Below, piece after piece: positions 24,078-35,700 of a stretch of DNA of 64,000 nt. Each line of letters starts with the position of its first letter. The stretch's first letter is position 1. Position numbers and translations under genes: made by a program. Below the pieces are notes generated by a model. It was given only the letters and a program-made list of their open reading frames with translations. It searched no databases and was not told where the DNA came from. Source of the stretch: Spirodela intermedia (lineage: Eukaryota; Streptophyta; Magnoliopsida; Alismatales; Araceae); the NCBI GenBank assembly GCA_902729315.2, contig LR746265.1:69501-133500 (forward strand), given 5' to 3'.

Positions 24078-27000
24078 ATGATAAGCTTGATCGCGCAGGT
24101 ACGGTCTCGGAGAGATTCCTCCCTTGCGTTTTTATATCTTTGGTTTCTACGCAACGACGCCGTCGGAGCCGCCCCCTCTTCTTCTTTCCTCTCCGTTTGT
24201 CTGCGAATTTTCTTCCGTTGGAATGCCTGGAGCGATAGAACCCTCCCTCCGATGTGATCGGACTTCTGGTCTCTTCCTTTCGCTCTTTCGTTTTGTTTTT
24301 CCCAGAATCGCATTAACAGCCGGACTCTTCTGGTTTATTTCCTTTATTTTCTATCCGCAGGAGCGTCTTCTCGGCTTCGCCTTGGGGGGTGCTTTCGTGG
24401 GCGTCACCGTCCTGGAGCAGAGGCGGGCCATCCGCAGGTCCATACCAGCCCAAAACCTTGCCCCAGCCAGCCCCGAGGTAAACTCTAATAGAATGCCTCC
24501 CCGGTATTTGGGAAAAATTCCTGTTCCCAATCATATACTCGATTATTTTCTGCTCCACTAACCCTCCTCTCCCTCACTGAAGAAATGTGGCCTGACCCAT
24601 CGAATCTCATTCGACCGGTCCTTCTGATGTTGCTCGTGCCTTGCTTGGCTCGAATCCCATCCGGGTTTGGCCTCTTCTTTATAGGAGAGCTTGTGAAGAC
24701 CTAAATTTCTGCAAAAGTGAGCTCTCTTCTGCTTTCAGCATACTTGTTAGCTCGAAGGGCATCCTCGCGTCTATTGATTTCGTCCTAACGCCCCTTGTCA
24801 ATTTGAATGCTTCCGTTATATGCGAAACAGGCCCAAATTGATTTCTTAGAGGGAGCAGTTTCAGGGGCTCTAGGTTGGCACTGGTAAGATAAAGTGCCTT
24901 TGATGGGCGTATCTTAGGTTGTCCCCATCACTATCCTGAGAGCAACCTAGTTGCATTTTGAAATAGGTTAACCCTTGTACTGAAAGCTATATTTCGTTAT
25001 GCATGTTTTAGCATTGAGAAGGTAATTAAAATCATTGATCCATGTGTCAGAAGTAGGGACTCTCTCTCTCTCTCTCTCTCCCTCTCCCTCTCCTACCCTA
25101 TCTAAAGCAATGCTGTCTTTGTGCTTACTAAAATGAGTCTTCATCGAGTATACGTCAAAGGATAGTCGGTTTTCTTATTACGAACACTACGGCAATAAAT
25201 CATTGCTGTAAATTATTTTCCTTGTTTTTTTTTTTTTTTACTCCAAAAAATTATAACGTAAAAACCTTGGCGGTCCTAGCTATCTATAGAGCAACCTTCT
25301 TCTTTGATCATACTTCAATCCATGAATTTTTTATCTAAGTTATTAGTGCTTTATAAATTATTTTCCTAAAATGTCAAAGAGCATGGCACAGGAATGAGGG
25401 CTCAGGTGCTGTTCCATGCAGTTTTGGTTGAATGACAACTTAAACATCTTTGACGGGTTCAATTCAATTGCTCCAAGTTCTGCACAGTTTGGAACAAGTT
25501 GAACTTATGCAGGGAAACCATTGTGTCGAGAAATCGAATGACTTTCAGGTTTAAGTTTGAATCATTAGGAACATATTTATGACACCTAAGCAATGAAGAC
25601 GAAGAAGTCTGAATCTAGTAACCTAGGTCCAAAAACTTGTGTAGTTTACGAACTATCTTGTGCTTCCTGCCTTCATTATCTTAATATCGAAGGTTCAGAT
25701 CCAATACGATTAGTTCTGAGATTCTTAGGAAGGATCGACAAGACAACATGTCATTGTATTCTTGTATCAATCATGATTATGTCTTGCATTTGTGAACGTT
25801 TTATGTCCATATGTCTATTGTCTTAAAATCAAACTGTGGGATGTTCCATGTGGCCTAAAAAATGTTTTTATTTCTCAGAAAAATGAGCAAACATTACACG
25901 GACAACCAATTTTTTTTCAGTGGCCTGTATCTTCTCTTCCCCCAGTACTGTGGCCCTCTCTTACTTAAGACTTTCATTGTCCACATCTTAAGCTGTCGGA
26001 ACTGCTGCCACGTTTTGTTCATCTCTCCCCAATACTTTGTTCTTGGCTAGGACAATGAATTGATTAGTTTTGGCACCAGCACCAACCTTGTGTCACATCT
26101 TTTTCTATCGTAGAACATTTTATAGCTATTCACCACTTAACAAATTTCGCTATGGAAAATATCTAATGAAATTAAACTTACATGTGAAATCCACAACAAG
26201 ACCAATGTGGGATGATAGCAGATTCCTCAACTGGGACTCTTGAGTGCACTCGTCTTCGTTTAGTTCAGAGGCACGTTTTATGTATGGATCAGTATTGATG
26301 CTTTTGTCAGACTTCCTCCTGACCGACCTTATCTGATGTTGTGAATCATTTTATGGTAGATTCTCTGCCATTCTCTATACATTTTTTCTAGGAACTAAAG
26401 CGTGGAAAACTCGTTCCACTGTCGCGAGATGGAATATTTCAGATGATCGGCAGTCTGAATATCTGCTGGAACATGTTATTTTTCTATTTCAAAGGGTCTA
26501 GTTGTTTGTCATGCAGCCTTTCAATATTTCTATGCATATAAATGTGTTTCTTGAGGTGACGAATTTGCAAGTTAATCGACTAGTACTGGTATATTTCCGG
26601 AATTTGTCGTGAGAATTGATGGATGATACAGTTTTTTTGTTTTTGGTCAGCTGACCTGATTCATGATATGCACCCAACTATATCAGACTTCTTGCCTCTT
26701 CACCCTCATTCTTTGGGAATTCCTGAAAAATATTTGAAGTCACTCCAATAATCGTTCGAGGTGAAATTTATGTGCCCAAGATGGTAGTTGTCCGGATGAA
26801 AGCTGGCTTTAAAAGGCTCTCTTGGGCAGTCAGCTGTTGGAAATTTTATGTTGGCCTGCCATTTTGCATTACCTTGGGGGTTGACCCAGGCGGGATCTTT
26901 TGTCTAATCTGGCGCACCCCAGATTACAGTGTAGGAATTGTAACCCTGGATATGCATATATGCATATTATTAACGTGAAATTTCGTTAATAATATATGGG

Positions 27001-27860
27001 ATGGTCAATTTCAGGCCTTCTTTCTCGGCACCTGTCCCGGGTCTTGTGCAGGTCAGTGCAGGGACACTTTCTGTGGGACTACTCTTTGGTGAAGAAGTGA
27101 AAGAGAGGTCCTAGTGGTCGAGCTGCATAGGCATTCTTCCCCAGTGGCGCAGTCAGCATTGATGTACATATTTCCTAGGGTGATCTCCCAAGAGGACAGT
27201 TCCCAGAAATATAAGGCGAATACTCGTGAAAGGAAACTTTGGGAGTCAGAGTGACAAAAAATCTGGAGAGGCACGAAGTGGCGAACTTGTGCCCATAGAC
27301 ATTGGCCGTTATAGTTTTGTCGAAGGGCTTATCTGTGGTCTCTGTTTCTTTCTCAAAGCACATCATGGTGCTTATTTTCTTCAGTCACAATGGATTTGGT
27401 TATGGGTTTTTCAGGAAAGGCTGATCTCCAGTCTTATTGTACAGTACAGTTGAGAAAATGAGGGGGGGGGGAGGGGGGGTGGGGAGACTGGCTGATGAAC
27501 TGATGAAACCAGTTCTCTCGGAAGGCTACATTCTGTGGCTTGCAGAAAATATGCTTAGAACTTCTCCCGCTTCCTCGTTGCCGTTGTCTGGATTTCGTCA
27601 GATTGTTTATCGGTAGCCCAAATGGCTTAGCGAGGCTTTCTTCCGGTATTTTATTCCCTTCTGCATCTATAAAATTGCCAATTCCGTTATCGGTCTTTGA
27701 CGCGGGACCCTGACTCCTTGCAAATTGACCGTCTGTCTTGCAGCCGAACCCGCTTCTGAGCAGGAAAAAACTCGACGTTGACATGGTGAATCTGTGGAAC
27801 AAGGCAGTCGATAGGTCGTTGGCTCCATTAATTGCAGCCCTCAGCTCCCGCGGGTGGTGA
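24078..27860 (+). CDS. plant-conserved 84-residue protein of unknown function
   Basis: Three exons, 24078-24098, 24361-24477 and 27744-27860, each a multiple of three, total 255 nt. Exon 1 codes seven residues beginning MISLIAQ; exon 2 has ERLLGFALGGAFVGVTVLEQRRAIR, a hydrophobic segment followed by a basic turn; exon 3 gives LWNKAVDRSLAPLIAALSSRGW and the stop. I recall a small plant protein with the same order (ERxxGFAxGxxxxxxxxEQRRxI ... EPxxGKK ... LWNKAVDxxxxPxIxxLSSRGW), which is why the distant last exon was joined. Intron 2 is 3.27 kb, the second largest gap in the window's gene models relative to a tiny product. One short possible membrane segment; location and role unknown. A competing reading, stopping in a short exon 24831-24887, lacks the conserved C-terminus. 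Confidence 0.75.
25060..25092 (+). repeat. CT-rich microsatellite
   Basis: (CT)10 followed by an imperfect CCTCTCCCTCTCC stretch inside the large intron of the small-protein gene. Confidence 0.8.
26905..26995. repeat. cluster of three inverted repeats inside a large intron
   Basis: An 8-bp perfect stem with a 6-base loop (26905-26912 / 26919-26926), a 16-base perfect palindrome (26951-26966, tatgcatatatgcata), and a 12-bp perfect stem with an 8-base loop (26964-26975 / 26984-26995, arms ending aacg and starting cgtt). They lie within 91 bases. Could be a remnant of a foldback or MITE-type element or chance in AT-rich DNA. Confidence 0.6.
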
Positions 27861-28650
27861 GGGCACCGCGGCGCAGCCCCGGGTGCCTGGTTGCTGATCT
27901 TCACGAATGAATGCAATTTTTTACTTTTTTTCGTTGTTACTGCGAGCGAGATGTGCGATAAAACTTTTAAGTGTGGCCGGGCACCAGACTGGATGATCCC
28001 GTTTTTAGTGCTTCTCGCGTTCTTAGACAGAATGGTCCCCCATGTGGTTGCTTCCTGAGGAAATTTGAAACGTGCGCCAATCTTATACACGACTTGTCAC
28101 TTCATTCATAGTGCGAGGGCTCGTCAGCTCTCTCTCTCTCTCTATCTTCATTGCTGTTCCCATTACTGCCGATGGCCCGCTCCTTCGAGGATTGGTCGTC
28201 GTCGTCGTAGGGTCTGATTGGCCACTGCTTCTGAAGGTGTCCTGGGAATACCAGAAACTTCGTTTTCGTTTGTTGTCTTTTAGATGGACATCAACGACCA
28301 CGTCGGGTAATTCGACGGCGACATCCTTTCGAACCTAAATCCCGGACGCCAGCCTTCCGGGATCATCGAATTGTGAAGAACATCACCAGCACGACCATCG
28401 TCCTCTCCAGACAGGGAGGGCCAAGAAAAAACGAGTTCATTCTGATGGACCCGCGAACACACGGCCGCCAAAAGAGAAGAAGAAAGGAAACTTTTTGAAC
28501 AAAGATGCAGCAGGGTTTCCCCGAGGACACAGAGATGATGAACAACAGAGGACAAGGGTGAGAACGATGGCCGGCATGCCGGATGGGCGTCAACGCGGGT
28601 GAGAGAGATTGGTGAGGTGGAAACCCTGGAAGTTCCAGCGCGCGCATCCG
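27861..28650. other. spacer between convergent small-protein and lipase genes
   Basis: 790 bases of 3' flank for both genes. A CT run lies near 28130-28143. Open frames 28280-28654 (-) and others are unsupported. Confidence 0.5.
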
Positions 28651-29658
28651 TCAATGGTTGGCGCTGGCTTCGACCGAACTCGCCCCCTCCACACGGGTTC
28701 GCAGCCAGTCCAGCATTTCTCCGAACACTAGCTCAACGTTCTCCTCCGGCTCGCCGATAAGCTGGTGCCACATGCCGCTGTGCATGCGGAGAGTCTTGTC
28801 CTGACTGCTCGCGCGGCGGTACAGCTCCTCGACGCCGGCGGGATCGCAGACCCTGTCCTCGGAGCCGTGCGAAATAAGCAGCGGCAGGGTTACCTCCTCG
28901 AAACGCCTCTGGAGCTCCCGGCACACGCGAAGCAGCTCCAGCGCCGTCGCGGCCCTCGGCCGGCCCATCGGGCGCCGCGGGCTGGCGATCGCTAGCTTCC
29001 GCTTCCACTCGACCTTGAACGAGACCCCCGGGATGGTGCCCCGCGTGGGAACAACCTGCCATGTCGGCAACAGCCTAGCGGCGAGCCAGAGCAGGTTCTC
29101 CAGCGGCCACGGCGGCTTGAACTTGTCGCTGACGGCGCACATGGCGCCGTTGAGGATAGCTCCGTCCCAGCGCCTGGCCGGTCCCTCGCCTCCCAATTTG
29201 CTGCGGAGGTGGATGAGGATGGCGATGGCCCCGCCGAGGGACTCGGCGTAGAGGAAACAGGGAAGGGACGCGGGGAAACGCGCGCGGAAGGCGTCGAAAA
29301 CCGCCAGACAGTCGTCGACGACAGGATTTATGTCCGGAACGTGGGCTGGGAGACCATCGGAGAAGCCGTGGCCCTGGTGGTCGAGGGCGCAGACGGCGAA
29401 GCCGCCGTGTTCGGCGAAGAAGACGGAGGTGAGCAGGATGAGCCAGTTGGATTCTCCGGTGAACCCATGGATGACGCAGAGGATGCCGACGGGATCGCGG
29501 CCGACGGGGGTCCAGGACTGGTTGAAAATGTTCAGGCCGCGGGGATTCTGGTACATGGAGCTCGAGTGGGTAACCCCATGCCTCGCGTAGAACTCCTCCG
29601 GCGTCAGCGCGCCGAAGGGACTCTTCTCGTCGGCCTCTGCTACCGGGTGGCGCGCCAT
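28651..29658 (-). CDS. MAGL1: monoacylglycerol lipase / alpha-beta hydrolase, MAGL1-like
   Basis: Single exon, 335 residues, serine hydrolase of the plant monoacylglycerol-lipase (Hydrolase_4) group that also includes caffeoylshikimate esterase. Oxyanion-hole motif HGFTGES at 64-70, catalytic Ser140 in YAESLGGA, probable Asp268 in HGSEDRVCD, His298 in MWHQLIGEPEEN; spacing is right for the fold. The blocks DHQGHGFSDGLP, WDGAILNGAMCAVSDKFKPPWPLE and PTWQVVPTRGTIP match my memory of the Arabidopsis MAGL1 type better than the caffeoylshikimate esterase type. The nucleophile elbow is A-E-S-L-G, lacking the usual first Gly. No signal peptide, so probably cytosolic. Intronless and GC-rich. Exact substrate not determinable. 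Confidence 0.88.
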   Translation of the reverse strand: MARHPVAEADEKSPFGALTPEEFYARHGVTHSSSMYQNPRGLNIFNQSWTPVGRDPVGILCVIHGFTGESNWLILLTSVFFAEHGGFAVCALDHQGHGFSDGLPAHVPDINPVVDDCLAVFDAFRARFPASLPCFLYAESLGGAIAILIHLRSKLGGEGPARRWDGAILNGAMCAVSDKFKPPWPLENLLWLAARLLPTWQVVPTRGTIPGVSFKVEWKRKLAIASPRRPMGRPRAATALELLRVCRELQRRFEEVTLPLLISHGSEDRVCDPAGVEELYRRASSQDKTLRMHSGMWHQLIGEPEENVELVFGEMLDWLRTRVEGASSVEASANH

Positions 29659-29716
29659 TCCTTTTCTCTCTCTGGGTTTCTTCTTTCCGGAGAGGGTGGG
29701 TGGGTGCTTGACAACC

Positions 29717-29722
29717 TTTATA
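29717..29722 (-). promoter_or_regulatory. TATA box of the lipase gene
   Basis: TATAAA on the minus strand, 59 bases upstream of the lipase start codon, which would put transcription start about 30 bases before the ATG. Position and match to consensus are good; no experimental support. Confidence 0.5.
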
Positions 29723-32700
29723 ACTCTCTTTCTCCCGTTCGGGGAAGGTGATCAACATGAGTCGTCACTCTTCTGACATATGCGAGAGAGAGAGAGAGAG
29801 AGGGAGGGGGGGGCAAGGAAGTTAAAACGGCACCTATCGTATGACCTCCTCCCTCCTCTCTCTCTCTCCCCTCCAATTATGATGCGCGAGAGGGGGCCCG
29901 TGAAGACCCTCACGTCGCTGGAATGGAGGAAGGGGAGGCGGCCGGCTCCATCTCTCTTCCTCCTCACCTTCCGTTGACGCCCACCAAGTGGGAGACCCGA
30001 CGCAGGAGGACTAAGGGACGTTAGGGGTGGTACCACAATTAAGGCCAGCTAGCAACTACTGTAGCAGCAGACAGGTTACTCCGAGGACGCCAGTGTCGCC
30101 TTCCATGGGGACGGAGAGGCATTAACTCGCCCTCCACCAGTTTTTTTATCCAGGTTCATTAATATCCTCAATATTCAACTGGTCCATCCGACGGTTCAGC
30201 GACCATCAACCTACCTCCGCTCAAATTGGCAACCATGGGAGAAGGCCGACTACCACACTTGTACACCTGGTTCTCAGCTGTCATCTGACTCACCGTCAGA
30301 TCACATCGCGGAGGGGTAGGTCGGCTAACTTTCACTGGCTAGTTGACAAGGCAGACAAGATCTTACCTCTTTCCTCCTGTCCTCAGCTCCTCCCGCCCAA
30401 CTTGGCTCCAGTTCCAACACCGGCGGTCCCCTCCCTCTCCACGCGGACAAGGCCAACAGCATCCCCACAGTGCAGTATTCACCGTGGAACCTCTGGATTG
30501 TCAGGCAGGAAGAAGGGCAGGCAGATCATGCTCGGACAGGAGCTGCATCGAAGCTGTGTGCCGTGCAGACGGCTATGAATCAGAATCAGATCAGAGCGGT
30601 AATCGCAGGATGGAACCATGTTTCTCCTGTAGGCCTCACAACCCCCCCCCTCTCCCATCACACTGATCACCCTTCCTCTTTCCTATGACGACAAGCTCGC
30701 CCACCGCCTGTCTCTCCTGCCTACCCCCAGTTCTCCGCAGACACAGGAATCCTTTATCCGCAGCAAAACACAGCTCTCATCTGACCTTCGGACAAGGGAC
30801 TGACTGATTAGGGTCCCGCATAATACAACGACGCGGACAGCCTGGCTCGCTTACGTTCTTGCCCTCCTATTCACTCGTCTCGGCGCTGGGGTGGCCATCT
30901 AGCTTAGAGGACAGCAGACCCGTAGCCTCCCGCCCCACCCCCCAGAAGTACGGAAAGAAAATGCTTTGCGTTCTTGGCCAGGGCAAGATCAGCAAAAGAG
31001 AGGATATTTTTCTTCTCGCGGCATTGAGCAGTTGAAGGTAATTTTCTAAACAGGTAGTCCCCCGTCCCATTCCTTTTCTCCCCCATCTACAAAACCGACA
31101 CCCCCCCCCCTTCCGAGCATCAATTCTGCCACATACATAGCTCAGCCCATCCGTTGATTTCATCCAGTCTCAAGCCCCAAATCGTAGACCTTGTGAGTCA
31201 TCTACCTCGATAATTCACAGGCTCTGCGTAAACAGTGCCGGCACTCTCTGTAATTCACTGATGTCATCGCGGACTTGCACCAGATTTATGAGTTCCCCGG
31301 AAGAAGACACTGACTCTGTGAGTGGAAGTGTTGAGACACGAGCGCCGACAGGGATGCTGCTCATCTCCTAGCTCGGAGAAAACTACCAAAACATCTCAGA
31401 AGCTTGCGTCCTGCATGAAAATTAGTGGGTTTGAAAACACGTGAAATTTGTGGGACTGCCCTCTAAAGTTGACCCCATGGAAATCTACTTGAAGCCAGAA
31501 AAGGTTACACAGTGGATAATCTACCCGGGGATCAAAATCGGGCCGGAGCCTCTTCCTCTTTGAATCTGGTCAGCGGCAGCAGGATTGACCCGTACTCCAA
31601 GGACCGGCGCGGGCTTTTCACCTATCGTCGTCGTCGGCACATGCTGAAATCAATGGACCGAGAGATTGAATGCCATACGTATGACCCACTACACGGAGAT
31701 TATTGCGGGAAGAAGTCAGCAGTTTCAGGACCAAACAAACGAGGGGAGAACGGATCAAGGCTCAAACTGAAGCGATCCTCGAATGCTCGAGAACTGATCC
31801 TCGAAATCGGAGGATTGGCCACGCAGAGCAGCGTCCAAGGACTGACGACCGGGATCTCGCCCGGTGATGCTATACCTTCTCAGAGAGGCTGGGTGCGGAA
31901 GTGATTTACGGGCTGAAAATATTATTTTTTAAAAAATATAAATATGATCCCTCGAAATCGGAGGTTTTGCTGCCTTTTTATGCGGCCGGGTGTTGGCTTA
32001 GGGGGGAGACCAAAACAAGGCAGAGATGCGCGGAAATAACTCAGAGAAGAGAGCCTTCCCCTCTCGAGATGCGCGGAAATAACCAATCGGAAAGCATCAA
32101 CTATTATGGTTAAGGGGAATGGTTCTATTTTTCTTCTTGTGATCACGGATGGTGCTGGAGGGAGAAATATTGCGGAGAAAAGAACTTGGAAGAGCAGCTG
32201 ACCTCCGCAGCAGCTGCAGCTGCAGCTGCAGCAGTAGACGAAGAGAAAGAGGATTCCCCGGCATAGCCCCACGAGCTGGGAAGGCTGGCGATCGGAGTCC
32301 TCTTTGGATAGGAGAGGAACGCCGCCCTCGTCGGCGCCGTGGGCCGCTGTTCCCCGGCTTTCTTCGAAACTCATGCGGCGGAGGTTCCAATCGAGTTGGC
32401 GCAGGTGGGCCAATTTGAAAGAGTCTCGGAGTACCGTCGACGGCCACAAGTGCATCCTCGCTCTCTCCCCTCACGCTGTCCGGATGCCGATCTTCTCCGG
32501 AAGGTCTTCCTCCCTCAGGACGGACGGAGCCCGATGGCGTACGAAGGCTCTGATTAGCATAAAGATTAAACAGATGTGCAGACCTCGACGCCCGGAGATG
32601 GCTGCACGCGGCGAGGCGGAGACGGCGACGGCTGGAGAAGGGGCCCTTCGCGTGGGCAAGAAACAAGAACCAAAGCAAATGGCTGAAGGCGCCCGAAGAA

Positions 32701-35700
32701 TAGTCAGAATTTCGAACGCTGCCACGAACGGCGACAGCGACGCCGATCTCTCCCGTTGACCACTGAACACCCGGATCGTCCAGGATACGGAATGAACGGC
32801 GCTGGCCACCCTAATCCGATGGCGGCTGCTGCTGCGGCGTCGGCAGATCTCCGTCTTCTTCGCTCGTTTGCTCGATCAACATCACCGTCGAAAGTTTACT
32901 GATTATTAAATTGAGGTATGCAACGGAGCGTTTGCACAGATTTAGAGAGACCTTCGGTACTAGGTATATATGTGGGGTATTTCCGGGGCGTTGTCTGCAA
33001 AAGGGAGAGGCGCCGACGGGCCGGACTGGGTTGGGCTGAGATGGGCCACTCGGTACCCAAATCAGGCCCGCGGATGCCTTAGCCGGAAGGCGGAAACTCG
33101 TCGGCTACTCTGCGGCCCATTGAGGACAGCTCTGGCAAAGAGTCGGCTAATGGAGGACTCTCTTTATGGGCCCGAATAGTGCAACTAACACACGTAGACC
33201 CCACTACCGGCGCTCCGCAGTCCTCGCCTTCTTCCGACGAGTTCGAAAGCGCACGAGGACCGATCACCAGTCCGACTCACGTCCAACTACGCTGCAGAGA
33301 GAATGAGAGAGAGAGAGAGAGAGAGAGGCCAAGCCGCAGGCAGGTCACGTCGCCCCGCGGGGTGGGGGAGAATCGGGAGGATCGAGAGGATCGAGAGGGC
33401 CGGGAGTGGCCGGCAGGGCCAGAGACGGGTCGGCGTCGACAAGAGAGCCCACGTAAACCCAACGGGGGGGAGTCAACGAGCACTTGGGAGGGCCACCCGT
33501 TCCCCCGACCCTCGCCCGGAAGAGGAGGACGCTGCCTGCTGTGCACGTGCGGCCCACCGGGCGTTAGTCATCTAGACATGGCAGGCAACTAGCTGGACGA
33601 GTTAATCAGGCAGGCTTAGTCAATATCGGGCGAGCAAAGCAACGTCGGACACACGTCAACGGCAGATGAAATTACGCGGCCGAGGAGGGAGTCCATCGGA
33701 ACTGTCTCGGAACGATCGTCAACCATGGCCGCTCCCACACGCCACCGCAGGAGTAGGGGGCGACCGGGATCGAGCATGATGGCAGCCTAAGAAGCTACCT
33801 ACGAATCAAAAGATGAGAGAAGTGGGAGAGGAGGGGGGGTGGTCGCACTTCCAACAGCGGTGAGGACGTCGAGAGGGAGGGGGAGGGGGCACGACGGCGA
33901 TGGGGCACCGAAGCTCGCTCTCATGAGTTTGTCGGGCGCATGCAAGCACCTTCATCGCCTGCCCATTTACCGGCTCCTCCGGATACCCGGACACATAAAT
34001 AATTCTCGGCGTCAACAGAGATTTGAGACTCCGTAAGTCATTCAGTGAGTGCTTTCTTTTCTAAGAAGGGTTTCGCTTGGAAGAAAAAGATGAAATACGA
34101 ACAACCGCGCTGGTCGTAATAGATCGACTTGAATGCGTCTTTTTGCAGAAGCATTCAAGTTCGGAGAGCTCCCACTCCCCGCTACTCCGGTGCTTTCCGC
34201 TCGGAATTTTCCGCCTCTCTGCGCGCCGGCGCCGGCGGCCGGAGGCGGAGCCTACCTTCCGACCCAAGTCAGAGGAAGATCGTGGCTTTTGTCTGATTCA
34301 CAGGCCCCGTTGGAGATTTGCGAGAGTGCGGGACGGAGCGTACCTTCTGGTGCACGAGGGCGGCGCGTCAACCCCTAACCCCTTCTCCTCTCCCCTGGGT
34401 CTCGGAGGCGCGACGAGTGGACCGCACTAAGAGAGAGAGATCGGGGGGGCGGGGAAGTCGAGGGGCGCACGAAGGTATGTCGCGTGTGATGTCGGGAGGG
34501 TGACGTATTGGCGTGGGCTACGCCCGTCATCCGCGGTCATCGAGGCCGCATGTTTTGCGGCAGAGAATGACGCGCGCACATGTTTCCTCTTCATTTATTT
34601 TGGAGCGCCGCCGCCGATCAGTAGTACCAGTAGTAGTACTAATCAGGGCGGCCGCTGCATCAGACCGGACTACTTACTGTGCGTGCCGAGGCCTAGACAG
34701 TGAGCGAAGAACCTAAGAGTAATGGCCTCCGACGAAACTCCGGGACCACCTCTTTCTCTCTCCCTCTCTCTCTCTTAGACCCACCCCTGCTGTTTCTTGG
34801 TGAAACTACAGATCACAGGAATGGAGGAGCCAGGAACAGCTCTTCCCAGAGGGAGTGCGGCAGGGGGTGTCGTCAGGAGGCGGACGGGGGCTAGGGTCGC
34901 CTATTCTTCTCGTGAGCGTTTAATGTAACACCCGAAGAACATTGAATGGGATCTCATCATGCGAGGCTGCGAAGAAGAAACGCTGCCAACTTCTAGGCCG
35001 GTGACGCTGCGTAGATATATAGAGAAGGGGGGAGGGTGGGGGGCATTGAGGAGGTCGTTCCTCTCTACCGGTGTACTCGCTTGAGAACTGTGTTTGACGC
35101 AGACGGAACATCAAGGGAGGAGCTGGCCAGGTGCCCATGTGGGGAGTTGCGACCTCTCTCTTTCGGACAAGGTGAAGCCAGTTCAGTTCCTCTCTCCTTC
35201 TCCCCTTCGACAATAGGTGTTCGGGCCCCTACATCATCTGCTTGTTCGTAGATTCATTCTCTCACATGAAAAAGGCGCGTGACTCGGTTCTCCCCTCCTC
35301 TCGAAAGGACACTTGTGCCCCTGCATGCACTGGCCTGTATATTATTCTCAACGACGGAGGACGTTCAGGAGCTCGCCGAACATTTTAGAAAAAAGGCCGG
35401 CCTGCGTCAAGGTCGGCAAGAGGTGGTAACGTCGCACGCACAGGAATGGATGGAGCGGAGGGAGAGAATGCTTAATGGCGAGCGGTGCTGGGTGGTGCAT
35501 GGATGGGCGCTGTTGCTGAATGTGCTACTGTTCACTGAAGGGAGGGATACTCTAACCGGCAGGGTTGTCGGGGTCACTCTTCTCTTACTCTGTGCCAAGC
35601 CCGTCCTCCTGGCCGGGCACTCTACGTCGGAGGAGCGGTAGAAAGGTTTTACAGCACACACACACCCCTGGCTTGCCCCCCATCCCCCTCTCTTACGTTT

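Noticed and set aside
24641-24665. tRNA T-loop-like string (ggctcgaatccc)
   Set aside because: No matching acceptor, D or anticodon arms at the right distances.
24831-24887. Short exon candidate ending the small-protein gene with QIDFLEGAVSGALGWHW
   Set aside because: Frame and acceptor fit, but it replaces the conserved LWNKAVD..LSSRGW end found at 27744-27860. It could be a minor alternative terminal exon.
27434-28090. 218-codon minus-strand open frame
   Set aside because: Antisense shadow over the last exon of the small-protein gene; no recognisable domain.
31512-31904. 130-codon plus-strand frame
   Set aside because: Starts at GTG, has no domain or codon pattern, and no splice context; probably chance.
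31922-32678. Overlapping minus-strand frames with a Cys/Ser run
   Set aside because: The Cys/Ser run is the translation of a CTGCAG repeat; the two frames compete over the same bases and neither resembles a known protein.
33303-33420. Short direct repeats resembling an array (gatcgagag units)
   Set aside because: A GA microsatellite with decayed edges, not regularly spaced repeats with unique spacers; CRISPR arrays are not expected in plant nuclear DNA.
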